The notes: generated by a model from the sequence alone, not told the origin. Shown: positions 8,006 to 17,175, counted from the first letter of the stretch. The stretch is 64,000 nt of DNA from Rubrobacter xylanophilus DSM 9941 (GCF_000014185.1 NC_008148.1:2336001-2400000); one strand, 5' to 3'. A program made the numbers and translations.

Positions 8006-8767
8006 TCATCCGGCCGGACCGCCCGTCACGTAGAGCACCTGACCGTTCACGAAGCCCGCCTCCTCGGAGGCCAGAAACAGGATGGCGGCGGCCACGTCCT
8101 CGGGCCTGCCCGCCCTGCGCACCGGTATCTGCTCGGCCCTCCGGGCGGCGAACTCCTCCCAGGGAACGCCGAGCCGCTCGGCGGTCGCCCGGGTCATCTC
8201 CGTCTCGATGAACCCGGGTGCCACGGCGTTCGCGGTCACCCCGTAGGGGCCGAGCTCGAGGGCGAGGGTGCGGGTAAAGCCGAGCAGGCCCGCCTTGGCC
8301 GCCGCGTAGTTGGCCTGCCCCCGGTTGCCCAGGGCGCTCAGGGACGAGACGCTCACTATCCTGCCGTAGCCGCTCTCGACCATGGGCCGCTGGGCGGCCC
8401 GGGAGCAGAGAAAGGCCCCGGTGAGGTGGACGTTGAGAACCTGCCGCCACTCCTCGTCGCCCATCCGGTAGAGGAGGTTGTCGCGGACGATGCCGGCGTT
8501 GTTGACCAGGATGTCCAGCCGCCCGTAGCGCTCGAGGACCTGCCCCACCACCGCCTCGACCTCGGTGCGGGCGGTGACGTCCATCCGGGCGGCGAAGGCG
8601 TCGAGCCCCTCGTCCACGAGCTGCGCGGCGGCGGCGGAGGCCACCCCGGCGTCCACGTCGGCCAGACACACCCGCGCCCCCTCGCGGGCGAGCCGCCCGG
8701 CGGTCGCCCGCCCGATGCCCCTCCCCGCCCCGGTGACCAGCGCCACCCTGCCCTCCACGCGCCCCAC
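8006..8767 (-). CDS. SDR-family 3-oxoacyl-(ACP/CoA) reductase, FabG-like
   Basis: Classical SDR of 253 aa. It shows TGAGRGIG at the N-terminus, DVTARTEVEAVV after the second strand, VNNAGI, the catalytic Ser in VSVSSLSALGNRG, YAAAKAG (YxxxK), and a C-terminal NGQVLYVTGG. This pattern is that of FabG/PhaB-type reductases that interconvert 3-oxoacyl and 3-hydroxyacyl thioesters with NADP(H). GTG at 8767 is the start that places the Rossmann strand correctly. It lies 4 bases after the stop of the 3-hydroxyacyl-CoA dehydrogenase gene, implying translational coupling. The longer frame above it belongs to that neighbour and is ignored. Confidence 0.88.
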   Translation of the reverse strand: MGRVEGRVALVTGAGRGIGRATAGRLAREGARVCLADVDAGVASAAAAQLVDEGLDAFAARMDVTARTEVEAVVGQVLERYGRLDILVNNAGIVRDNLLYRMGDEEWRQVLNVHLTGAFLCSRAAQRPMVESGYGRIVSVSSLSALGNRGQANYAAAKAGLLGFTRTLALELGPYGVTANAVAPGFIETEMTRATAERLGVPWEEFAARRAEQIPVRRAGRPEDVAAAILFLASEEAGFVNGQVLYVTGGPAG

Positions 8768-8771
8768 GGCC

Positions 8772-9635
8772 TCACCGCCCCCCGCCGTCGTGGCGGTAGA
8801 AGCCCTCGCCGGTCTTCCGGCCCAGCCGACCCGAACGGACCCGGTTCTTGAGGAGGCGCGGCGGGGTGTAGAAGGGGTCGCCGAGCTCCTCGTGGACGTA
8901 GGAGATGACGTCCAGGGCGACGTCGAGCCCGATGAGGTCGGCGAGCTGGAAGGGGCCCAGGGGGAAGCCGAGGCCGCGGGTGGCCAGCAGGTCCACCTCC
9001 TCCCTGCTGGCAACGCCCTCCTCCACCAGGCGGGCCGCCTCCAGGAGCACCGGCATGAGCAGCCTGTTGGCGGCGAAGCCGGGGACGTCCTTCCTCACCA
9101 CCACCGGCAGCTTGCCGAAGGAGGAGAGGAGGCGGCGAACGCGCTCCACCGTCTCGTCGGAGGTCTGCTCGCCGCGGACGACCTCGACCGCCTCGCGCAG
9201 CGGCGGCGGGGTGAAGAAGTGGGCCCCGCAGACCCGTTCGGGGCGCCCCGTGGCGGAGGCGAGCTCGGTGATGGAGATGGAGGAGGTGTTGGTGAGAAGC
9301 AGCGCGTCCGGGGGCAGGAGGGCGTCGAGGGCGGCGAAGGCCTCCTTCTTCGGCCCCACGCGCTCGACGATGGCCTCTATGACGGCCTCAGACCCGGCCA
9401 GCTCCTCCATCGCGGTGGTCCATCGGACGCGCCCGAGGGCGGCTTCCGCCTCCTCCTCCGAGAGGGCGCCCCTGCGGGCGAAGCTCTCGAGCCCGCTCCG
9501 GACGTAGCGCCGCGCCTTCCCCAGGGCCTCCTCGGAGGCGTCGCAGGCCACCACCCGGTAGCCAGCCCGGGCGGCCACCTGCACGATGCCGGCGCCCATG
9601 GTGCCGGTGCCGAGCACCCCCACCGCGCCGGGCAC
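8772..9635 (-). CDS. 3-hydroxyacyl-CoA dehydrogenase (3-hydroxybutyryl-CoA dehydrogenase type)
   Basis: NAD-dependent dehydrogenase of beta-oxidation or butyrate metabolism, 287 aa, the length of monofunctional HBD enzymes. GVLGTGTMGAGIVQVAARAG is the N-terminal dinucleotide fold, TNTSSISITELA the active-site Ser segment, and AHFFTPPPLREAVEVV carries the catalytic His-Glu pair. DVPGFAANRLL carries the conserved Asn. HFFTP replaces the more usual HFFNP. The GTG start at 9635 overlaps by one base the TAG stop of the preceding phosphotransferase gene (TAGTG), so translation is coupled. Direct neighbours suggest fatty-acid or hydroxyacid breakdown. Confidence 0.92.
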   Translation of the reverse strand: MPGAVGVLGTGTMGAGIVQVAARAGYRVVACDASEEALGKARRYVRSGLESFARRGALSEEEAEAALGRVRWTTAMEELAGSEAVIEAIVERVGPKKEAFAALDALLPPDALLLTNTSSISITELASATGRPERVCGAHFFTPPPLREAVEVVRGEQTSDETVERVRRLLSSFGKLPVVVRKDVPGFAANRLLMPVLLEAARLVEEGVASREEVDLLATRGLGFPLGPFQLADLIGLDVALDVISYVHEELGDPFYTPPRLLKNRVRSGRLGRKTGEGFYRHDGGGR

Positions 9636-10696
9636 TACAGGCCGCCCTCCTCGACGAGGCGGTGGGCGTGGCGGAGGACGTTCTTCACCCGCTCGTCGAA
9701 GTCGGCGAAGCGGGGGTCCTTTGTCTGGCCCCGGTGCCAGCGGTAGTAGATCTGCTGCAGGATCACGGCGAGCTTGAAGTAGCCGAAGATCAGGTACCAG
9801 CGCATCCCGGAGAGGTCGCGGCCGCTCTTTGCGGCGTAGCGCTCGACGAACTCCCCGCGCGTCATGAAGTGCGGCGAGGTGGAGGTCACGGTGGGCAGGA
9901 CGGCCTGCAGCTCGGGCGGGTCGTCGTGCTGAGCCCAGTAGGAGAGCGAGACGCCGAGGTCGAAGAGGGGGTCGCCCACGGTGGCCATCTCCCAGTCCAG
10001 CACCGCCCGCACCCGGGTGAGGTCGCCGGGGTCCAGGATCATGTTGTTCAGCTTGAAGTCGTTGTGGATGATGGTGGGCGGCGGGCTCTCGGGGAGGTGG
10101 GCGGAGAGCCAGCGGGCGAGGGGAGCAGCCTCCGGCACCTCCTCGGTCCTGGCGCGTTCCCAGCGAGAGATCCAACCGCCCACCTGCCGCTCGAGGAAGC
10201 CCTGCGGCCTGCCGATGTCCGCGAGCCCGGCCTCCTCCGGGTCCACGGCGTGCAGCTCGACGAGGGTGTCCACCACGGTGCGGGAGATGCCGCGGCACAG
10301 CCCGGGGGTGGGCTCCACCCCCTCGGGGAAGGCGTCGTCCACGACCACGCCCCGCCGCCGCTCCATCACGTAGAAGGGGGCCCCGATGACCGACTCGTCG
10401 CCGCAGAAGAAGTAGGGCCTGGGGGCGAGCGGGTAGACGCGGTGCAGCCGCTCCAGGATGTGCGACTCGCGGCGCATGTCGTGGGCCTTCGGGGGCACGG
10501 GCCCGAAGGGCGGCCGGCGGAGCACGGCCTCCCAGCCGTCTATCCGGAGCAGGTAGGTGAGGTTGGAGGCCCCGGAGGGGAACTGCCGGATCTCGAGCCT
10601 GCCCTCCGGCAGGTTCTCTATCCGCTCCCGCAGCGCCCGCTCCACGGCGGCCGCGTCGAGCTCCTCTCCCTCACGAACCGGTATGGTGTCCGTCAT
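9635..10696 (-). CDS. Phosphotransferase-family protein (aminoglycoside phosphotransferase fold, ACAD10-like)
   Basis: Kinase-like protein of 353 aa from the APH fold group that accompanies acyl-CoA dehydrogenase genes in actinobacteria (as in the N-terminal part of human ACAD10). GASNLTYLLRI is the glycine-rich region, IIHNDFKLNNMILD the catalytic loop with the HxD and Asn, and VLDWEMATVGDPLFDLG the metal-binding DxE. Such proteins are thought to phosphorylate hydroxylated acyl substrates (for example 4-hydroxyacids) to permit dehydration; that role is an inference here. ATG 10696 overlaps the TGA of comB (ATGA), and its stop overlaps the next gene's GTG, giving a tightly coupled three-gene string. 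Confidence 0.86.
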   Translation of the reverse strand: MTDTIPVREGEELDAAAVERALRERIENLPEGRLEIRQFPSGASNLTYLLRIDGWEAVLRRPPFGPVPPKAHDMRRESHILERLHRVYPLAPRPYFFCGDESVIGAPFYVMERRRGVVVDDAFPEGVEPTPGLCRGISRTVVDTLVELHAVDPEEAGLADIGRPQGFLERQVGGWISRWERARTEEVPEAAPLARWLSAHLPESPPPTIIHNDFKLNNMILDPGDLTRVRAVLDWEMATVGDPLFDLGVSLSYWAQHDDPPELQAVLPTVTSTSPHFMTRGEFVERYAAKSGRDLSGMRWYLIFGYFKLAVILQQIYYRWHRGQTKDPRFADFDERVKNVLRHAHRLVEEGGL

Positions 10697-11457
10697 CTCT
10701 CCTCCCGAGTCTCGCGAACCGGCCGGGCGGAGACCTCCGCGCCCCCTGCGGCGAGCAGCCGCCCGTCCCGCACCTCCGGCACCAGCCCGCTCGCCCCCAC
10801 CTCCGCCACGAAGCGCAGGGTGTCCAGGCGCCCGTGCTCGGCGAACCACCGGCCCGTCCGGCCGCTGCGCAGCACGCCGAGCGGGTCGCCGAGGCGGCCG
10901 TAGAAGTCCAGCGCCAGCCAGGCGGCGTCGTTGAGCTGCCAGGAGCCGGCGTCCATGTTGCCCACGATGGCGGCGGCCCCGAGAAAGTCCTCGAGCGTGA
11001 AGCGCCCACCGGAGCCGGCGCAGACGATGTACACCGAGCCCTCCCCCGAGGCCTCCAGGTGGCGCGCCACGGCGGGGGCGTTGCGGGGACAGCCCACCAG
11101 CACCCGCCGGGCGGACGCCGCGTCGGCTATGGCGCGGGTGCCGTTGGTGGTCACGAAGACTACGTCCCGGCCCGAGACGACCCCCGGAGGGTACTCCTCG
11201 GGGTAGGGCCCGAGGTCGTAGCCCTCTATCCGCTCGGCGCCCTGCTCGCCGCCCCGCAGGCACGCCCCGTCCAGCCGGGCGCAGAGCTCCGCCGCGGCCT
11301 CCAGGCTCTCGGCGGGGAAGACGCGGCGGGCGCCGTTCTCCAGGATGGTCAGGAGGGTCGTGGTCGCCAGCAGGGTGTCGACCACGACGGCGGTGGAGCC
11401 CGGCAGGCGCTCGGGGACGATCTCCTGCCGCGTCATCAGCACCCTCAGGCGTCGCAT
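10693..11457 (-). CDS. ComB-family 2-phosphosulfolactate phosphatase-like protein
   Basis: ComB-family protein, 254 aa. The family enzyme removes phosphate from 2-phosphosulfolactate in coenzyme M synthesis. VVVDTLLATTTLLTILENGA corresponds to the family's Mg-binding DxLRATTT segment, and FVTTNGTRAI to the conserved TTNGT loop. VGCPRNAPAVARHL and CAGSGGRFTLEDFLGAA follow in the usual order. ATG 11457 was chosen over a longer frame because MRRLRVLMTRQE precedes the first family strand. The 3' end overlaps the phosphotransferase start (ATGA). No other CoM gene is nearby, so the in vivo substrate is probably a different phosphoester. Confidence 0.83.
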   Translation of the reverse strand: MRRLRVLMTRQEIVPERLPGSTAVVVDTLLATTTLLTILENGARRVFPAESLEAAAELCARLDGACLRGGEQGAERIEGYDLGPYPEEYPPGVVSGRDVVFVTTNGTRAIADAASARRVLVGCPRNAPAVARHLEASGEGSVYIVCAGSGGRFTLEDFLGAAAIVGNMDAGSWQLNDAAWLALDFYGRLGDPLGVLRSGRTGRWFAEHGRLDTLRFVAEVGASGLVPEVRDGRLLAAGGAEVSARPVRETREER

Positions 11458-11550
11458 GGGCCTCCCCGCTCCGTCTCGCCAACCTCCCTTCTCGGATACC
11501 CGGCAGAACATCATACAAACCGTCCGTCCGGGCCGCACGCGGAGGGGCGC

Positions 11551-13212
11551 TCAGCCGCGGACGGCCCGCCGCTCCTCGCGCTCCCCGAGCGCCCGCCAGA
11601 GGATCTTGCCGCTCCCGCTCTTCGGGAGCTCCCCGACGAACTCGACGAGCCGGGGGCACTTGTAGGCGGCGAGCCGCTCGCGGGCCCAGGAGATTACCTC
11701 CTCCCCGGAGACCTCCCCCGCGGGAACCACAACGGCCTTCACCGTCTCCCCGCGCCGGGGGTCAGGCGAACGGATCACGCAGACCTCCCGCACGGCGGGG
11801 TGGGCGTAGAGCACCGACTCCACCTCGGCCGGCCAGACCTTGTAGCCGCCCGCGTTGATCATCCGTTTTATGCGGTCGACCATGAAGAAGTAGCCTTCCT
11901 CGTCGTAGCGGCCGAGGTCCCCGGTCCGGAGAAAGCGCCGCCCGTCACGCTCGAAGAAGACCTCCGCGTCGGCGTCGGGCCGCTGCCAGTAGCCGCGCAT
12001 CACCTGGGGGCCGGAGACCACGATCTCGCCCTGTTCCCCGGGGCCGAGCTCCTCCAGGGTATCCGGGTCCACAACGCGGGCGTCCACGTCGAAGGAGGGG
12101 ATGCCGAGGCACTGCATCTTGGGGCGGTCGGGCGGGTTCATGTGGGTCTGGGAGACCGTCTCTGAGAGCCCGTAGCCCTCCATGTAGCGAAGCCCGGTCA
12201 GCCGGTGCAGCCGCTCGCCGACCGCCTCAGGCAGCGGAGCCCCTCCCCCGCCGACGCACATCAGGGAGGAGAGGTCGGCGCCCTCCACGCCGCCCGGCGA
12301 GAGGAAGTCCACAACCATGGTGCTGATGTTGGTCCAGTGGGTGCAGCGGCGGCGTTCGATCAGGCGTGCCGCCGCCTCGCGGTCCCAGCGGGTCATGAGC
12401 ACGACCGTCCCGCCGTAGTAGATCGGTGCATTCATGCTGTGCTGCATCCCGGTCACGTGGAAGAGGGGCAGCGTGGCGAGCGCGACGGAGGCGGGGTTGA
12501 GGTTCACCCAGAGCCCGGCCCCGACGAGGGTAGCCTGCACGGTGCGGTGGGTATGGACGCACCCCTTGGGCCTGCCGGTGGTCCCGGAGGTGTAGGGGAG
12601 CAGCGCCACGTCCTCCGGCCCCGGCCCGCCGGACTCGGGGGACAGCCCGGCCCGGAGGGTCTCCTCCCAGAGGATGACCCGCTCCTCCCGGAGGGTCTCG
12701 CGCGGCGCAGCCACCTCGGCGGGGACCGACACCTCGGGCTCGGGCGGGAGGTAGTCCGAGTAGGCGGCGACGATCACGCACCCCAGGCCCTCCCTCCCCG
12801 CGAGCGGCAGAACCCGCGGAAGGAGCTCCTGACCCACGAGCGCCAGCCGGGCGCCGCTGTCCTCCACGTAGTGCTCGAGCTCCTCCGTGAGGAGCATAGG
12901 GTTCGCCGGCACCACCACCCCGCCGGACATCAGCGCCGCGTAGTAGGCGACGACGAACTGCGGGCTGTTCTGCATGTACAGCAGGACCCTGTCCCCCTTC
13001 GAGAGCCCCGCCTCGCGCTGCAGGTAGCCCGCGAGCCGCCGGGACTCCTCGAGGAGGCGGCGGTAGGTGATCTCCTCCCCGTAGTAGACGAGCGCCGGAC
13101 ACTCGGGATAGCGCCGGGCGGAAACCTCCAGGTTGTGGTGAACGCCGGCCGCCGGCAGGGGGAGCGAGGTGGGCATCCGCCGGGGCCAGAACCCGAGGTG
13201 GGCGTCGGTCAT
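11551..13212 (-). CDS. AMP-binding acyl-CoA synthetase (long-chain fatty acid--CoA ligase type)
   Basis: Adenylate-forming enzyme of 553 aa that activates a carboxylic acid to its acyl-CoA via acyl-AMP. PYTSGTTGRPKGCVHTH is the P-loop motif, YMEGYGLSET the A5 motif, and LRTGDLGRYDEEGYFF with DRIKRMINAGGYKVWP forms the hinge. The catalytic lysine is in LPKSGSGKILWR. The overall type is medium/long-chain or aryl acid ligase. Start ATG 13212 is preceded by AGGAGAG. It heads the leftward lipid-degradation run, with a 93-base gap to comB. It is divergent from the phosphotriesterase gene, with which it shares a 150-base control region. Confidence 0.9.
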   Translation of the reverse strand: MTDAHLGFWPRRMPTSLPLPAAGVHHNLEVSARRYPECPALVYYGEEITYRRLLEESRRLAGYLQREAGLSKGDRVLLYMQNSPQFVVAYYAALMSGGVVVPANPMLLTEELEHYVEDSGARLALVGQELLPRVLPLAGREGLGCVIVAAYSDYLPPEPEVSVPAEVAAPRETLREERVILWEETLRAGLSPESGGPGPEDVALLPYTSGTTGRPKGCVHTHRTVQATLVGAGLWVNLNPASVALATLPLFHVTGMQHSMNAPIYYGGTVVLMTRWDREAAARLIERRRCTHWTNISTMVVDFLSPGGVEGADLSSLMCVGGGGAPLPEAVGERLHRLTGLRYMEGYGLSETVSQTHMNPPDRPKMQCLGIPSFDVDARVVDPDTLEELGPGEQGEIVVSGPQVMRGYWQRPDADAEVFFERDGRRFLRTGDLGRYDEEGYFFMVDRIKRMINAGGYKVWPAEVESVLYAHPAVREVCVIRSPDPRRGETVKAVVVPAGEVSGEEVISWARERLAAYKCPRLVEFVGELPKSGSGKILWRALGEREERRAVRG

Positions 13213-13287
13213 GGCTCTCTCCTTTCCCTCTCCCGTCCTGCCGGGATGGTATCCGCCCCACAGACCGCCAGCAACCGCCCGGGCTCC

Positions 13288-13316
13288 TTGCCCGGCGGCG
13301 CCAGATGTGCCAGAAT
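13288..13316 (+). promoter_or_regulatory. Candidate promoter of the phosphotriesterase-family gene
   Basis: TTGCCC (13288-13293) and CAGAAT (13311-13316) are separated by 17 bases and lie about 50 bases before the ATG at 13364, whose ribosome site is GGAAGGAGGAGG. Boxes are approximate matches to sigma-A consensus. Confidence 0.4.
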
Positions 13317-13363
13317 CGCTCCTCGGGCGGAAGAAGGCCTTTCTTTTTGGGGAAGGAGGAGGC

Positions 13364-14377
13364 ATGGCAGCCACGGTCAACACGGTCACCGGGCCGATCT
13401 CCTCGGAGGACCTGGGTAAGACGCTGGTGCACGAGCACTTCATGTTCGGGTACCCCGGCTACCAGGGCGACACGACCCTCGGGCCCTTCGACCGGGAGGA
13501 GGCCGTCCGGGTGGGGGTGGCGGTGGCCGAGCGGGCCAAGTCCCACGGGGTCAAGACCATCATCGACGCCACCCCCAACGAGTGCGGGCGCGACGTGGAG
13601 GTTTTGCGCGAGATCTCCGAGCGGGCGGAGATACAGATAGTGTGCTCCACCGGCTACTACTACGAGGGGGAGGGAGCACCCGCATACTTCAACTTCCGCC
13701 GCTCCCTCGGCACCGCGGAGGAGGAGATCTACGAGATGCTCTCCACGGAGGTCGTAGAGGGGATAGCCGGGACCGGGATAAAGGCCGGGGTGATAAAGCT
13801 GGCCTCCAGCAAGGACGCCATCACCGACTACGAAGCTATGTTCTTCCGCTGCGGGGCCCGAGTGCAAAAGGAGACTGGCACACCGATCATCACCCACACC
13901 CAGGAGGGGACGATGGGCCCGGAGCAGGCAGAGTTGCTGATCTCCGAGGGCGCGGACCCGCGCAGGTGTCAGATCGGGCACATGGACGGCAACACGGACG
14001 TCGTCTACCACATGAACACCCTGGAGCACGGGGTAAACATAGCCTTCGACCGCTTCGGGATACAGGGGATCGTGGGCGCCCCGATGGACGAGGCGCGCAC
14101 CGCCTGCCTCATAGGTCTGCTGGGGATGGGCTACACGGACCGCATCCTGCTCTCCCACGACACGGTGAACCTCTGGCTGGGGCGCCCGCTCCGGATGCCG
14201 GAGCAGCTGCAGCAGCTGCTGGCCAACTGGCACATAGGCCACCTCTTCGAGAACGTAGTGCCGAAGCTCCGGCGGGCGGGGGTCACCGAGGAGCAGATAG
14301 AGACCATCTTCGTCGAGAACCCGAAGCGGCTCTTCGACCCCCTGCCCGTGCGGGAGGCCGCCGGAGCCGCCGGCTAG
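13364..14377 (+). CDS. Phosphotriesterase-family metal-dependent hydrolase (PTE/PLL-like)
   Basis: Binuclear-metal amidohydrolase-superfamily protein, 337 aa, the normal PTE length. Metal ligands recognised are the HEH of LVHEHFMFG, the carboxylated Lys in AGVIKLASS, His in ITHTQEG, His in IGHMDGNTD, and Asp in LLSHDTVNLW. Phosphotriesterase-like lactonases and PTE homologues of this type often act on lactones or promiscuously on organophosphates. The loops here differ from classical lactonases, so the substrate is open. ATG 13364 has a strong GGAAGGAGGAGG ribosome site. The stop codon overlaps that of the convergent enoyl-CoA hydratase gene in a CTAG tetranucleotide. Confidence 0.9.
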   Translation: MAATVNTVTGPISSEDLGKTLVHEHFMFGYPGYQGDTTLGPFDREEAVRVGVAVAERAKSHGVKTIIDATPNECGRDVEVLREISERAEIQIVCSTGYYYEGEGAPAYFNFRRSLGTAEEEIYEMLSTEVVEGIAGTGIKAGVIKLASSKDAITDYEAMFFRCGARVQKETGTPIITHTQEGTMGPEQAELLISEGADPRRCQIGHMDGNTDVVYHMNTLEHGVNIAFDRFGIQGIVGAPMDEARTACLIGLLGMGYTDRILLSHDTVNLWLGRPLRMPEQLQQLLANWHIGHLFENVVPKLRRAGVTEEQIETIFVENPKRLFDPLPVREAAGAAG

Positions 14378-15174
14378 CGGCCCGAGAACCGGGGCTCGCG
14401 CCGCTCGAAGAAGGCCGCGACCCCCTCCTCGAAGTCGCGGGTGCGGCCGCAGAGGGACTGCCCCCGCGCCTCCCGCTCCAGCGCGGCGTCGAGGTCGCTC
14501 TCGAAGCTGGCGTAGAGGGAGCGCTTTATCTGCCCCAGCGCGCGGGTGGGCAGCGCGGCGAGCCGCCGGGCGAGCCCGGCGGCCTCCTCCTCGAGCCGCT
14601 CGTCGGGGACGACCCGGTTGACGAGCCCGAAGCGGTGGGCCTCACCCGCGTCCACGGGGTCGCCGAGCATGCTCATCTCCATCGCCCGCCCGAGGCCCAC
14701 GACGCGCGGCAGGAAGAACGAGACCCCGGCGTCGGGCATCAGCCCGATCTTTACGAACGTCACCGAGAACCTCGCGCTCTCGGCGGCGACCCGCATGTCG
14801 CAGGCGAGCGCGATGCCCACGCCCGCGCCGTAGACGGGGCCGTGCAGCGCCGCTACGACGGGCTTCTCCATCTCGACCATCTTCTTCACGGTGACGCTGT
14901 AGCTCCTGCGGAGGTACTCGCCGAGGTCGGGCGGCTCGCCGTCCTCGCGCCGCAAATCCTCGTCCCTGAGGTCGGCCCCGGCGGAGAAGCCCCGGCCCTC
15001 GCCGCGCAGGACGAGGCAGCGCACCCCCTCGTCGGCGGCGGCCTCGTCGAGGGCCGCGTGCAGCTCGCGGTGCATCGCGCCGTCGAAGGCGTTGAGGCGG
15101 TCCGGGCGGTTGAGTGAGATGGTGGCGACGGTGCCGCTGCGCTCGATCCGGACCGTCCGCCTCCCCCCGCTCAC
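14374..15174 (-). CDS. Enoyl-CoA hydratase/isomerase family protein (PaaG-like)
   Basis: Crotonase-fold enzyme of 266 aa. ISLNRPDRLNAFDGAMHREL is the N-terminal signature. GEGRGFSAGADLRDED forms the first oxyanion hole, and GPVYGAGVGIALACDMRVAA the second. The C-terminal part IGLMPDAGVSFFLPRVVG carries the position where isomerase/hydratase subtypes differ. It hydrates 2-enoyl-CoA or shifts a double bond. The GTG start at 15174 overlaps the TGA of acetoacetyl-CoA synthetase (GTGA), so it is translationally coupled to that gene. It probably processes crotonyl/3-hydroxybutyryl-CoA or a related intermediate of the ketone-body pathway. Confidence 0.88.
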   Translation of the reverse strand: MSGGRRTVRIERSGTVATISLNRPDRLNAFDGAMHRELHAALDEAAADEGVRCLVLRGEGRGFSAGADLRDEDLRREDGEPPDLGEYLRRSYSVTVKKMVEMEKPVVAALHGPVYGAGVGIALACDMRVAAESARFSVTFVKIGLMPDAGVSFFLPRVVGLGRAMEMSMLGDPVDAGEAHRFGLVNRVVPDERLEEEAAGLARRLAALPTRALGQIKRSLYASFESDLDAALEREARGQSLCGRTRDFEEGVAAFFERREPRFSGR

Positions 15175-17153
15175 GCGCCGAGCCTCCCGGCAATCTCGAT
15201 AAACGGGTCCAGCGCCCGCGGGTTGGAGAGCGAGTCGCGGCTTGCGGCCTTCTCGGGCGGGGTGCCGGAGAGGATCTTCTTCACCGGCACCTCCAGCTTC
15301 TTCCCGTTGAGGGTGCGCGGTATCTCGGGGACCTCCAGGATCTCGTCGGGCACGTGGCGCGGCGAGCAGTACTCCCTTATGCGCCTCCTTATCTCGGCCT
15401 TCAGCTCCTCGGTGAGCTCCTCCCCCTCCCTGAGCACCACGAACAGCGGCATGTAGGCCGAGCCGTCGGGCCGCTGGACGTCGACGACGAGCGAGTCGGC
15501 GATCTGGGGGACGCCCTCGACGGCGGAGTAGATCTCGGCGGTCCCCATCCTGATGCCGCCGCGGTTTATGGTGGAGTCGCTCCTGCCGTAGATGACGCAC
15601 CCGCCGTGGCGCTTTATCTTGATCCAGTCCCCGTGCCGCCACACCCCGGGGTAGACGCTGAAGTAGCTCTCTCTGAGCCTCCTCCCCTCCGGGTCGTTCC
15701 AGAAGTAGAGCGGCATGGAGGGCATGGGCTCGGTGATGACGAGCTCCCCGACCTCGTCTATGAGGGGGTTGCCCTCCTCGTCGAAGGCCTCGACCTTCGC
15801 CCCGAGCGAGCGGGCCTGCAGCTCCCCGCAGCGCACCGGCAGCAGCGGCACCCCGCCCACGAAGGCGGTGCACAGGTCGGTGCCGCCGCTGGTGGAGAAG
15901 AGCCAGTGGTCGCGCTTTACGTGCTCGTAGGCCCACACGAAGCCCTCCGGGGAGAGGGGCGATCCGGTCGAGCCTATGGCCCCGAGCGCGGAGAGGTCGA
16001 ACTCGCGCCCCGGCTCTATGCCGGCCTTCATGCAGGCGGTGATGTAGGCGGCGCTGGTGCCGAAGACGTTCATCCCAGTCTCCTCCGCAAAGCGCCACAG
16101 GGCGTTCATGTCCGGGTGGCCGGGGTTGCCGTCGTAGAGCAGTGCCGTGGCCCCGCACAGAAGGCTCGCCACCACGATGTTCCACATCATCCAGCCGGTG
16201 GTGGTGAACCAGAAGAAGCGGTCGCCGGGCTTTACGTCCATGTGCAGCGCCATGACCTTGAGGTGCTCGAGCAGGATGCCCCCGTGGCCCTGCACGATCG
16301 CCTTGGGCAAGCCGGTGGTGCCGGAGGAGTAGAGCACCCACAGGGGGTGGTCGAAGGGCACCTGCTCGAAGGAGAGCGCGGCCCCCGCGTGCGGGCCGAC
16401 GAAGTCCTCCCAGAGCACGGCGTTCTCGAGGGCCCCGGTGTCCGGGCCGGCGCTCAGGTAGGGCAGCACGACCGTCCGCTGCAGCGAGGGGATCTCCCGC
16501 TGCACCCTGGCCACGACCCCCATCCGGTCGTAGTCCCTGCCGCCGTAGCGGTAACCGTCCACCGCCAGCAGCACCTTGGGCTCTATCTGCTTGAAGCGGT
16601 CTATGACGCTGCCCACCCCGAAGTCCGGCGAGCAGGAGGACCAGATGGCGCCGAGGGAGGCGGTCGCCAGGAGCCCCACCACCGCCTCCGGGACGTTGGG
16701 CAGGTACGCCACGACCCTGTCCCCGCGCCCCACGCCGGCCTCCCGCAGCGCGGCGGCGAGCGCCGCCGTCCGCTCCTCGAGCTCCTCCCAGCCCATCGAG
16801 GAGAGCGGCCTGAGCTCCGAGCGGGAGACGAGGGCGCTCCCGCCGGGACGGTTTCCGCCGAGGATGTGCTCGGCGTAGTTCAGCTCCGCGCCGGCAAACC
16901 ACTCGGCGCCCGGCATCTCGCGCCGGCCCAGAACCCGCGCGTAGGGCCTGGAGGCCCTCACGCCGCAGAACTCCCAGACGCTCTCCCAGAAGTCCTCGAG
17001 CTCCGTGACCGACCACTCCCACAGCTCGTGGTAGCCGGGGAAGGAGAGCCCTTTGTTCTCCTCAAGCCACCGCATGTAGCGGGACATCGTGCAGCTCCGC
17101 TTGAACTCCTCGGACGGCTCCCAGAGAAGGGCGCCTTCGGTCGTCTCGATCAT
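15171..17153 (-). CDS. aacS: Acetoacetate--CoA ligase (acetoacetyl-CoA synthetase)
   Basis: ATP-dependent ligase that converts acetoacetate plus CoA to acetoacetyl-CoA, 660 aa, the characteristic length. The N-terminal half shows YMRWLEENKGLSFPGYHELW and FWESVWEFCGV, typical of AacS. WVLYSSGTTGLPKAIVQGHG is the adenylate P-loop, FFWFTTTGWMMWN is diagnostic, and LNGKKLEVPVKKIL contains the catalytic Lys near the C-terminus. It follows 3-hydroxybutyrate dehydrogenase by 22 bases and overlaps the next enoyl-CoA hydratase. The order transporter, BDH, AacS reconstructs uptake and activation of 3-hydroxybutyrate. Confidence 0.94.
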   Translation of the reverse strand: MIETTEGALLWEPSEEFKRSCTMSRYMRWLEENKGLSFPGYHELWEWSVTELEDFWESVWEFCGVRASRPYARVLGRREMPGAEWFAGAELNYAEHILGGNRPGGSALVSRSELRPLSSMGWEELEERTAALAAALREAGVGRGDRVVAYLPNVPEAVVGLLATASLGAIWSSCSPDFGVGSVIDRFKQIEPKVLLAVDGYRYGGRDYDRMGVVARVQREIPSLQRTVVLPYLSAGPDTGALENAVLWEDFVGPHAGAALSFEQVPFDHPLWVLYSSGTTGLPKAIVQGHGGILLEHLKVMALHMDVKPGDRFFWFTTTGWMMWNIVVASLLCGATALLYDGNPGHPDMNALWRFAEETGMNVFGTSAAYITACMKAGIEPGREFDLSALGAIGSTGSPLSPEGFVWAYEHVKRDHWLFSTSGGTDLCTAFVGGVPLLPVRCGELQARSLGAKVEAFDEEGNPLIDEVGELVITEPMPSMPLYFWNDPEGRRLRESYFSVYPGVWRHGDWIKIKRHGGCVIYGRSDSTINRGGIRMGTAEIYSAVEGVPQIADSLVVDVQRPDGSAYMPLFVVLREGEELTEELKAEIRRRIREYCSPRHVPDEILEVPEIPRTLNGKKLEVPVKKILSGTPPEKAASRDSLSNPRALDPFIEIAGRLGA

Positions 17154-17175
17154 GGTCGAAACCCTCTCCTCCTCT

